Part shown: piece by piece, positions 1-8,331 of the stretch | Layout of the letters: the number at the start of each line of letters is the position of its first letter | How positions within the stretch are numbered: the first letter of the stretch is position 1 | Source of the DNA: Eulemur rufifrons | Taxonomy: Eukaryota; Chordata; Mammalia; Primates; Lemuridae | Length of the DNA stretch: 64,000 nucleotides | NCBI RefSeq assembly: GCF_041146395.1 | Contig: NW_027182949.1 | Location: forward strand, 300,001 to 364,000 | Reading direction: 5' to 3' | Notes under the pieces: model-generated | Databases searched by the model: none | What the model saw: only the letters and a program-made list of their open reading frames with translations | What the model was told of the DNA's origin: nothing | Translations under genes and position numbers: made by a program

Positions 1-829
1 GGAATAAACTATGGTGAGGCCTAGCTAACTTGGTGTTGCTGATACTTGGTATTGGAGCCTGGCAAGAGACCACTCTTTCAAGTATCATTCCACCATCCTT
101 TCTCCATTATTTTAAAAGGCAGAGCACCTTTCACCAGTGAGCATAAGAATGAGTTGCTGGAGGGGATGTTTTTATGTCGAGTCAGGGGGTGGTAGAGGGG
201 CAGGCCCTCTGTCAGTCTGGTGATTTGTTTTTATTATCCCCAGAGAGGAGAAGTGGGTATGTGTGTGGCAGGTGAAAAGGGCAGATCCTGTTTCAGTCTT
301 AGACTGAACAGGATCCGCAGTTTTCAGCCTGTTCCTTTAAGAATCATTTGATTCATCAGCTGGGACTCTACCAAGGTTCTATAGACCCCTCTATGAGTGC
401 ACCCAGTAAACTGGCTGGTTCCAAGAAGTATACCGCAGAGCTTTTGAAATAACTACTACGGTGAGAATTATTTGCCAGTTTTTGCAGCACCTTTCACAAT
501 AATTGTGTTAAGATTCGCCTCTGCATCCTTAAACACAAGATGGCTGCCATGGAAAACACTATGCTGAGGCATAGCTCACTTGGTGTTGCCAATACTTGGT
601 ACTGGACCCTGGCAAGAAGCCAGTTTTTTAAGTATCATTCCATGATCCTTTCTCCACTATTTTAAATGGCAGAGCACCTTTTGGCAGTTAGCATAAGAAT
701 TAGTCGCTGAAAGGGACTTTTTTTGTGGGGTCGGGTGGTGTTTGGGGGTCAGGGCATCTTTCAGTCTGGCGGTTTGTTTTTATTAGGCCCAGAGAGGAGA
801 AGTGGGCATGTGTGTGGCAGGTGAAAAGT

Positions 830-868
830 GCTGATCCTCTTTCAGTCTTAGGGTGAAAGAGGATCAGC
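830..868. repeat. sat1 palindrome variant with paired changes in both arms
   Basis: Fifteen bases at 830-844 (GCTGATCCTCTTTCA) are the exact reverse complement of 854-868. Compared with the usual sat1 arm (GCGGATCCTGTTTCA), two positions differ, and both differences are matched in the opposite arm. Pairing is therefore kept despite the sequence change. Arm-to-arm conversion or templated repair would explain this; selection for a hairpin is possible but not shown. Confidence 0.85.
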
Positions 869-1924
869 AGTTTTCAGCCCGTTTCTTTAAGAATCCTTTG
901 ATTCATCACCTGGCAATCTACCATGGTTCTCTGGACCCCTCAATGCGTGGGACCCTTTAACTGGATACTTCCAAGAATTATGCTGCAGAGCTTTTGAAAT
1001 AACCACTACGTGGAGAATTATTTGCCAGTTTTTGCAGCACCTTTCACCATAATTGTGACAAGGTTCGTCTCTGCCTCCTTAAACCAAGCTGGCTGCCATG
1101 GACAAAACCATGCTGAGGCCTACCTCACTTGGTATTGCCTATACTTGGTACTGGAGCCTGGCAAGAAGCCAGTCTTTTAAGTATCATTCCACCAACCTTT
1201 TTCCATTGTTTTAAAAGGCAGAGCACCTTTTGCCAGTTAGCAAATGAGTTGCTGGAGGGCACGTTGTTGTGTGGGGTCAGGTGGTGTGTGAGGGGGCAGG
1301 CGCTCTGCCAGTCCAGTGTTTTTTTTTTTAATCCTCAGAGAGGAGAAGTTGGCATGTGTGCAGCAGGTGAAAAGTGCGGATCCTGTTTTAGTCTTAGACT
1401 GAAACAGGATCCACATTTTCTGCCCGTTCCTTTAAGAATCATTTGACTCTTCTTCCGTGAATCCACCATGGTTCTCTATAACCCTCTATGCGTGGCCCCA
1501 GGTAACTAGCTGGTTCCAAGAAGTATGCCATAGAGCTTTTGAAATAACCACTACGTGGAGAATTATTTGCCAGTTTTTGCAGCACCTTTCACCATAATTG
1601 TGACAAGGTACTTCTCTGCCTCCTTAATCCCAAGATGGCTGCCAGGGAAAAAACTATGCTGAGGCCTAGCTCACTTGGTGTTGCCGATACTTGGTACGGG
1701 AGCGTGGAATAAAACCAGTCTTTCAAGTATCATTCCACCATCCTTTTTCCATTATTTTAAAAGGCATAGCACCGTTTGCCAGTTAGCATAAGAATGAGTC
1801 ACTGGAGGGGACGTTTTTGTGTGGGGTCGTGTGGTGTGTGTGTGGGGGGGCAAGCCCTCTGTCAGTCCAGTGGTTTGTTTTTATTATGCCCAGAGAGGAG
1901 AAGTGGGCATGTGTGTGGCAGGTG

Positions 1925-1975
1925 AAAAGTGCGGATCCTGTTTCAGACTTAGACTGAAACAGGATCCGCACTTTT
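1925..1975. repeat. sat1 51 bp palindrome (representative copy)
   Basis: The arms of 22 nt are perfect inverted copies around a 7 nt centre. They start AAAAGTGCGGATCCTG and end with its complement. A copy of this element lies at the same place in every well-preserved left-side monomer, just upstream of the CCTTTAAGAATCC insertion site. It could extrude as a cruciform or, if transcribed, fold as a hairpin. No promoter or other RNA-gene signal accompanies it. Confidence 0.92.
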
Positions 1976-1989
1976 CAGCCCGTTCCTTT

Positions 1990-2007
1990 AAGACTCCTTT
2001 GATTCAT
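1990..2007 (+). repeat. 5' target-site duplication of the LINE-1
   Basis: AAGACTCCTTTGATTCAT here matches AAGAATCGTTTGATTCAT at 8314-8331 with two mismatches. The preceding bases are TTT, giving a TT/AAGA nick site typical of the LINE-1 endonuclease. The sat1 monomer stops at this copy and resumes in phase after the other. Confidence 0.85.
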
Positions 2008-3069
2008 TCTCAATGATGGTGGAATGGTGGTGACCTCCTGGATTCGTGCTCCTGGAGTGGAAGGCATGGGTCTCCCACTGCCCACAACCCTAGAGGTTCA
2101 CTTCCCCACAAGAACGGTGGTGTGAATCCATGGAGAATCAGCGTGGGACAGAGAGAGAGAGCAAGAAAAGACTGAGGTGATTAGGGAAATAAATCACCAA
2201 AATCTGGAGAGTGCGGGATGGCCAATAGAGAAGGGAGCACGGGACAGCTGTACCCACCTCACCAGAGAGTGGGGTGGGTTCAGCCCCACAGGAAAGCATC
2301 TTGTTCCCCCTCTGACCTCCACACCCACTCAATTGAGGATCTGCCTGAAGTCGGTGCAGAATCGCCACGGGAGATGTGGGGCTCTGCAGAGAGGAGACAT
2401 TGGCAGGAGGCATTTTGGACCCTGGAGTGCTGTGCGCAGCTGACGCACCTAGCAACTGTCTCCTATACGCGGGCGGTGGGGCTGCTTTGGTCCCGGCTCT
2501 AGCAGATGCCAAACTGCCTCGTATAGGTGGGCGGCTGGATTCTCCCGGTCCCCGGCTCCTCTGGCCTCTGCCGGTCCCTGAGCATTCAACCCCAGTGACA
2601 GTGATCTGCAGACGGGCGGCCGCCATTGTCGGGGTCCACAGCCTAAACGCTGAGGAGCGATTGGGTACCGGGCGGCTCCCTGGGCGGCTCCCTTCCCTAG
2701 TCCACGGACCCTGACTAGGAGCTCCACCTTTGTGTGAACACTGAGTGGTTCCCCAGTCACGAGAGAGTAGAGCGTGGACCTTGCAGACATTGGGGTGGGG
2801 CAGACCATCGCCCGCGGGAACTGCAGTGGCTGGGGCGTTGGGCGAATGAGGGCACCGCTCCACTCTCCCTATCCACTGTCTTTCTCACAGAGAGAGACAG
2901 AAGCCACCTCGGGAGAGGAAGAGGGGCAGCCCCCCCAGCGGAGCTAGCAAAATCCTGAACAATATGTGAAGGGCTCCCCCTAGTGACAGAGGAGGCAGCT
3001 TACCTGGCACTCACAGTGTGCCCCTATCCAGACTAAAGCTGAAAGAAGGGATCTTAAGGATTCATTCAG
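2008..3069 (+). promoter_or_regulatory. L1 5' UTR / internal promoter region
   Basis: The 1.06 kb between the 5' target-site duplication and the ORF1 start is richer in G and C than the sat1 around it, as expected for an L1 5' UTR with an internal RNA polymerase II promoter. A GCCGCCATTGT motif near 2620-2632 resembles a YY1 site in reverse orientation, but it is not at the extreme 5' end where human L1 carries its YY1 site. A 241-codon antisense open frame (2138-2863) overlaps most of it. The promoter role is inferred from position; I see no TATA box. Confidence 0.75.
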
Positions 3070-4074
3070 ATGGGAAGGGCTCAGCGAAGGAACTCTAGGA
3101 GTATAAAGAATCAAGCTGAAACCATGTCCTCAAAGAGGATTACTAGTTCTCCACCAATTAACACAAAGCAGATTCCAAATAGCAACATGTCACAGGAAGA
3201 ATTTCAAACATGGATCATAAATACGCTGAACATTATGCAAGAAAAAATGGATAATCAACACAAAGAAACCACAAAAAAGATCCAGGACTTGGAAGAAAAA
3301 TTCACCAAAGAAATTGAAATACTGAAGAAAAATCAAACTGAACTCCTGGAAATGAAAAATTTATTCAAGGAGCTACAAAACACAGTGGAAAGTCTCAAGA
3401 GCAGGGTAGATCAAACAGAAGAAAGAATCTCAGAGATCGAAGATAACACTTTCCAATTAAATAAGGCAGTCACAGAGTTAAAACAAAGAAACATGAGAAA
3501 TAATCATAGTCTACAAGAAATGTGGGATTATGTGAAGAAGCCTAACGTGAGAGTTATCGGCATTCCTGAGGGTGAAGAAGACAATAAGCAAGGGTTGAAT
3601 AAAGTATCTGAAGATATAATTGAGGAAAATTTCCCAGGCCTTGCCAAATCTCTAGATACACAGGTTCAAGAAGCTCAAAGAACCTCTGAGAGATTCATAC
3701 CAAATAGGAAGACACCACGTCATGTAGTTATCAGACTGACCAAAATATCCACTAACGAGGCCCTTCTTCAATCTGTAAGGAGAAAGAAACAAGTAACATA
3801 CAAAGGAAAGCCCATCCGAATCACGCCAGATTTCTCAACTGAAACCTTACAAGCAAGAAGAGATTGGAGCCCCATTCTCACTCTTCTGAAACAGAATAAT
3901 GCCCAGCCTAGAATCCTGTACCCAGATAAGCTCAGTTTTATATATGAAGGTGAAATTAAGACATTCTCAGATAAACAAAAACTCAGAGAATTCACCAAGA
4001 CAAGAGCAGCTTTCCAAGAAGTATTCAAAACAGAGTTACACGTGGTCCAGCACAAGAAGGACCCTCGAATGTAA
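3070..4074 (+). CDS. ORF1: L1 ORF1 protein (RNA-binding nucleic-acid chaperone), uninterrupted
   Basis: The frame encodes 334 residues, close to the ~338 of human ORF1p, a trimeric RNA-binding protein that packages L1 RNA in the cytoplasm. A basic N-terminus is followed by a charged coiled coil (about residues 43-148), an RRM-like domain (about 157-252, starting PNVRVIGIPEGEED) and a C-terminal domain (about 256-325, with ETLQARRDW at 258-266 and YPDKLSF at 284-290). No stop or frameshift is visible. One oddity is RRKK at 237-240, where human ORF1p has REKG. The start chosen is the first ATG of the frame after the 5' UTR. A broken ORF2 begins about 40 bases downstream. Being open does not show it is expressed, given its satellite setting and dead partner ORF. 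Confidence 0.93.
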   Translation: MGRAQRRNSRSIKNQAETMSSKRITSSPPINTKQIPNSNMSQEEFQTWIINTLNIMQEKMDNQHKETTKKIQDLEEKFTKEIEILKKNQTELLEMKNLFKELQNTVESLKSRVDQTEERISEIEDNTFQLNKAVTELKQRNMRNNHSLQEMWDYVKKPNVRVIGIPEGEEDNKQGLNKVSEDIIEENFPGLAKSLDTQVQEAQRTSERFIPNRKTPRHVVIRLTKISTNEALLQSVRRKKQVTYKGKPIRITPDFSTETLQARRDWSPILTLLKQNNAQPRILYPDKLSFIYEGEIKTFSDKQKLREFTKTRAAFQEVFKTELHVVQHKKDPRM

Positions 4075-4172
4075 CACTAATCAAGAGATAAATATGAAAA
4101 CACAGTTATCATAATGGCTCAAGAGAGAAAACAGATCAATGAAATTCAACCCAACATGAGGAACAGCAATCT

Positions 4173-4870
4173 GTCTCGCTTATCAGTTCTCTCATTAAAT
4201 GTGAATGGATTGAATTCCCCACTCAAGAGACATGGACTGGCCCAATGGATAAAAAAGATATAAGCCAAGTATCTGCTGTCTTCAGGAAACTCATCTAACC
4301 TGCAAGGATGCATTTAGACTGAAAATAAAAGGGTGGAAATCAATATTCCAAGCAAATGGAACCCAAAAGAAAGCTGGCGTGGCAGTTCTAATCTCCGATA
4401 ACGTAGTTTTTAAATCAACAAAAGTAAAGAAACACAAAGATGGTTACTATATACTGGTGAAGGGTACAATTCAACAAGAAGACATAACTATACTTAACAT
4501 ATATGCACCCGATCTAGGTGCACCCAGATTCATAAAGCAAACCCTACTTGATCTGAACCAAATGATAGATAACAACACTTTAGTAGCCAGAGATTTTAAC
4601 ACGCCACTGACAGTTCAAGACAGATCCTCCAAACAAAAAATAAACAAAGAAATATTGGACGTAAATAGAATGCTAGAACAAATGGGCCTGACTGACATCT
4701 ACAGGACATTCTACCCAAATACCACTGAATATAAGTTCTTCTCATCAGCTCATGGGACATTCTCCAAGATTGACCATATCTTAGGACATAAAGAATGTCT
4801 TAAAAAATTTAAAAATATAGAAATAATACCATGCAGCTTCTCGGATCACAGTGGAATAAAAGTAACAATG
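4173..4870 (+). other. ORF2 endonuclease domain remnant
   Basis: This is an APE-like endonuclease domain split by one frameshift. Recognisable pieces are LNVNGL near the start, CCLQETHL from 4274 (metal-binding glutamate), ARDFNTPL at about 4586-4609, SKIDHILG at about 4766-4789 and SDHSG near 4841-4855. ARDFN has an arginine where GDFN is usual, just before the catalytic aspartate. The catalytic Asn, Glu, Asp and His positions are otherwise present. Confidence 0.85.
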
Positions 4871-5244
4871 AACCCTAACAGAAATCCTCATTTCTACTCA
4901 AAGTCATGGAAGCTAAATAACCTTCTCCTGAACAATCGTTTTATAAATGAAGAAATCAAGTCAGAAATCAAAAGATTCTTTGAATTAAACGACAAAGGAG
5001 ATACAACTTATCAAAATCTGTGGGACACAGCTAAAGCAGTCCTGAGAGGAAAATTTATTTCCATAAATGCCTATACCAAAAAGACAGAAAACTTACAAAT
5101 AGACAATCTAATGAATAGACTCAAAGAGCTGGAGAAGAAAGAAGAGACCAAACCCAAACCCAGCAGAAGGAAATTATTAAGATTAAATCAGAACTAAATG
5201 AAAAGGACCATAAGGGAGCATAAGGGAGATTAAACCAAACCATA

Positions 5245-7021
5245 ACGGAGATTAATAAAACCAAAAGTTGGTTCTTTGAAAAAATAAACAAAATTGACAC
5301 ACTTCTGGCTAAACTAACCAAGAGCAGAAAAGAAAAATCTCTTATAACCTCGATCAGGAACACGAAAGGAGTAATCACGACTGATGCCACAGAGATACAT
5401 GATATCATCTATGAATTCTACAAAAATCTTTATGCACACAAATTAGAAAACCTGGAGGAAATGGACAAATTCTTATAAACACACAGCCTTCCCAGGCTCA
5501 ACCAGGAAGAAATAGAATTCCTGAATAGACCGATATCTAGATCTGAAATTGAAACAGCAATAAAAAACCTTCCCAAAAAGAAAAGCCCTGGACCAGATGG
5601 GTTCACACCTGAATTCTACCATACCTACAAAGAAGAACTGGTGCCCATCGTACATAAACTATTCTCCAATATAGAGAAGGATGGGATTCTCCCCAACACT
5701 TTTTACCAAGCCAACATAATCCTGATACCAAATCCAGGAAAGGATGCAACTAAAACAGAGAACTATAGACCAATTTCTCTTATGAATATAGATGCAAAAA
5801 TTCTCAATAAAATTCTAACAAATCGAATCCAAGTGCTTATCAAAAAAATAATCCATCACGACCAAGTGGGCTTCATCCCAGAGATGCAGGGATGGTTTGA
5901 CATATGGGAATGTAATTCATCACATAAATAGAAGCAAAAATAAAGATCAGATGATCCTCTCAATAGATGCAGAGAAAGCATTTGACAAAATTCAACACCC
6001 TTTTATGATAAGAACACTTAACAAAATAGGCATAGATGGGGCCTATATAAAAATGATACAAGCCATATACGACAAACCCTCAGCCAACATCATACTGAAT
6101 GGGGAAAAACTGAAAGCATTCCCACTTCAAACTGGAACCAGACAAGGCTTACCACTGTCCCCATTACTTTTCTACATAGTATTGGAAGTCCTTGCAAGAG
6201 CTATCAGGCAAGAGAGCAGAATCAAGGGAGTTGAAATAGGGACAGAAGAGATCAAACTCTCACTCTTTGCTGATGATATGATGTTATATCTATAAAACCC
6301 CAAGGTTTCAACCAAGAGACTCCTGGAATTGATCAATGAATTCAGTAAAGTCTCAGGATACAAAATCAATACACACAAATCAGAGGCATTCATATATGCC
6401 AATAACAGTCAAATGGAAAACCAAATTAAGGACTCAATACCCTTCAAAATAGCAACAAAGAAAATAAAATACCTAGGAATTTATTTAACTAAGGAGGTAA
6501 AGGACCTCTATAGGGAGAACTATGAAACACTGAGGAAGGAAATTGCAGAACATGTAAATAGGTGGAAAACCATACCATGCTCATGGATCGGTAGAATCAA
6601 CATTGTTAAAATGTCTATACTGCCCAAAGTTATCTACAGATTCAATGCAATCCTTATTAAATTACCAACATCTTTTTTCACAGACATAGGAAAAATAATT
6701 TTACGCTTTGTATGGAACCAGGGAAGACCCCGTTTAGCAAAAGCAATCTTAAACAACAAAAACAAAATGGGAAGTATTAATTTGCCAGACTTCAAACTAT
6801 ACTACAAGGCTGTGGTTCTTAAAACAGCCTGGTACTGGCACAAGTGCAGGGACACAGACCAGTGGAACAGAACAGAAAATCCCAATATAAAACCATCCTC
6901 ATATAGCCATCTAATCTTTGACAAAGCAGACAAAAACATACTCTGGGGAAAAGATTCCTTATTTAATAAATGGTGCTGGGAAAACTGGATGTCCACATGT
7001 AGAAGACTAAAACAGGACACA
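5245..7021 (+). other. ORF2 reverse transcriptase domain remnant
   Basis: Two frames together cover the RT region. Visible motifs are KKSPGPDGF (about 5575-5601), [16 protein letters not shown] (about 5770-5817), SIDAEKAFD (about 5960-5986), [12 protein letters not shown] (about 6137-6172) and the catalytic FADD at 6266-6277. GLPLSP replaces the more usual GCPLSP. Stops at 5476 and 6293 and a frameshift near 5900 break it, one stop lying a few codons after FADD. Confidence 0.88.
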
Positions 7022-7150
7022 TAACTCTCACCCCTCACAAAAATCAAATCACAGTGGTTAACAGACTTAAACCTAAGGTCAGAAACTATTAGAATTCTAG
7101 AAGAAAATGTAGGAAAGACTCTTACAGGCATTGGCCTAGGCAAAGAATTT

Positions 7151-8002
7151 ATGAAGAAGACCCCTAAAGCAATCACAGCAACAACAAAAATAAATAAATG
7201 GGACCTGATCAAATTAAAAAGCTTCTGCACAGCCAAAGAAACAGTCACGAGAGTAAATGGACAACCTACAGAATGGGAAAAAATTTTCGCATACTACACA
7301 TCAGATAAAGGACTGATAACAAGAATCTATTTAGAACTCAGGAAAATCAGTAAGAAAAAATCAAACAACCCTATCAAAAAGTGGGCAAAGGACATAAATA
7401 GAAATTTTTCAAAAGAAGATATAAAAATGGCTAACAAACATATGAAAAAGTGTTCAACATCTCTAATCATCAGGGAAATGCAAATCAAAACCACAATGAG
7501 ATATCACTTAACTCCAGTGGGAATGGCCTTTATCAAAAAGTCCCAAAACTATACATGTTGGTGTGGGTGTGGGGAGATAGGTACATTCATACACTGCTGG
7601 TGGGACTGTAAACTAGTGCAGCCCCTGTGGAAAGCAATGTGGAGATACCTTAAACAGATTCAAGTAGACCTACCATTCGATCCAGCAATTCCATTATTGG
7701 ACATCTACCCAGAAGAACAAAAGTCATTCTATAAAAAAGACACCTGCACCTGAATGATTATAGCAGCACAATTCACAATCACAAAGATGTGGAAACAACC
7801 CAAATGCCCATCAATTCATGAATGGATTAGCAAAATGTGGTATATGTATACCATGGAATATTACTCAGCTATTAGAAATAATGGCGATATGGCATCTCTT
7901 TGGTTCTCCTGGAGAGAGCTGGATCCCATTCTATTAAGTGAAGTATCCCAAGAATGGAAAAATAAGCACCACATGTACTCACCAGCAAATTGGTTTCCCT
8001 GA
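7151..8002 (+). other. ORF2 C-terminal segment with CCHC knuckle
   Basis: The last part of ORF2 keeps the cysteine-rich knuckle as C-x3-C-x7-H-x4-C, encoded at 7556-7609 inside [18 protein letters not shown]. One stop at 7751-7753 divides it; the frame then continues in phase (PKCPSIHEWISKMWYMYTM) to a stop at 8000-8002, taken as the normal end of ORF2. Confidence 0.85.
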
Positions 8003-8290
8003 GTGCACATTTGGGAACAACACCAATTGGGTATCGGACAGAGGTTGGGGCCGGGTGGAAGGGATGGGTGTATACCTACTTGATGAATGTGATGTGCACT
8101 GCCTGGGGAATGGACACCCTTCAAGTTCTAACTGGGGGGGATGGGGTGGGGGAGAGGAGGGGTGCACACCTACATGATGAATGTGATGTGCACTGACTAG
8201 GGAATGGACAAAATTGAAGCTCAGAATCGGGGGAAAGGGGAGGCATGGGGAATGTATATAGCCTGATCTTTTGTACCCCCATAATGAGCT
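8003..8290 (+). other. L1 3' UTR with G-rich tract
   Basis: This short 3' UTR has G-rich runs at about 8044-8068 and 8132-8162, a known feature of mammalian L1 3' UTRs. No AATAAA signal is visible near the end. A ~94 bp segment is repeated in tandem. Confidence 0.8.
8073..8210 (+). repeat. tandem duplication in the L1 3' UTR
   Basis: About 44 bp at 8073-8116 recur at 8167-8210 with few changes, 94 bp apart. The shared core is GATGAATGTGATGTGCACTG followed by GGGAATGGACA. The G-rich run lies between the two copies. It could be a feature of the L1 subfamily or private to this copy. Confidence 0.85.
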
Positions 8291-8313
8291 AACAAACAAA
8301 CAAACAAACAAAA
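8291..8313 (+). repeat. L1 3' tail, AAAC microsatellite
   Basis: The expected poly(A) tail is a run of AAAC units ending in A, directly before the 3' target-site duplication. Tails of old L1 copies often decay to simple repeats of this kind. Confidence 0.85.
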
Positions 8314-8331
8314 AAGAATCGTTTGATTCAT
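8314..8331 (+). repeat. 3' target-site duplication of the LINE-1
   Basis: AAGAATCGTTTGATTCAT pairs with the copy at 1990-2007. The sat1 monomer continues directly with CAGCTGGGAATACACC. Confidence 0.85.

Larger units (their letters stand above)
1..2007 (+). repeat. sat1 satellite array (~547 bp monomer), left segment
   Basis: About 3.7 head-to-tail monomers precede the LINE-1. Landmarks recur in a fixed order: a CAAGATGGCTGCC-like box, an ACTTGGTGTTGCC box, a TATTTTAAAAGGCAGAGCACC box, a T-run followed by a G-rich stretch, TTTTTATTATCCCCAGAGAGG, a long palindrome, CCTTTAAGAATCCTTTG, and CACCTTTCACCATAATTGTG. Palindromes start near 275, 821, 1367 and 1925, giving a period of about 546-558 bp. 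The monomers are clearly diverged from each other, so this part looks old. Short open frames in it are not conserved as proteins. I do not recognise the satellite by name. Confidence 0.93.
4113..8002 (+). pseudogene. ORF2: L1 ORF2 (endonuclease / reverse transcriptase), multiply broken
   Basis: The ORF2 product would nick target DNA and reverse-transcribe L1 RNA. Here the reading frame must be followed through at least seven lesions: a frameshift at about 4258-4273, where the first frame also stops; a stop at 5195-5197 with a frame change by 5245, next to a short repeat of ATAAGGGAG; a stop at 5476-5478; a frameshift near 5890-5910; and stops at 6293-6295 (where a GAA codon is usual), 7022-7024 and 7751-7753. 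The last replaces a codon that is probably CGA, a CpG transition. The ATG at 4113 is proposed as start because its frame leads into LNVNGLNSPLKRHGL, the endonuclease N-terminus. The copy cannot make a working protein. Confidence 0.93.
2008..8313 (+). mobile_element. LINE-1 (L1) retrotransposon, near full length, inactive
   Basis: A ~6.3 kb L1 in forward orientation splits one sat1 monomer. It has a GC-rich 5' UTR (2008-3069), an uninterrupted ORF1 (3070-4074), a broken ORF2 (about 4113-8002), a G-rich 3' UTR and an A-rich tail of AAAC repeats. It is flanked by an 18 bp imperfect target-site duplication. The element inserted after sat1 had formed here. The number of stops and frameshifts in ORF2, and the mismatches between the flanking duplications, suggest an old insertion. 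Only one copy is present, so neither the L1 nor this monomer took part in later array amplification within the window. Confidence 0.97.

Noticed and set aside
1925..1975. The sat1 palindrome as a microRNA or transcription terminator gene
   Set aside because: The hairpin has almost no loop and no promoter box, and it is one part of a tandem DNA repeat; structure alone does not support an RNA gene.
2177..2958. Forward open frames of 74-112 codons in the L1 5' UTR
   Set aside because: They overlap each other in different frames in GC-rich sequence and match no L1 protein.
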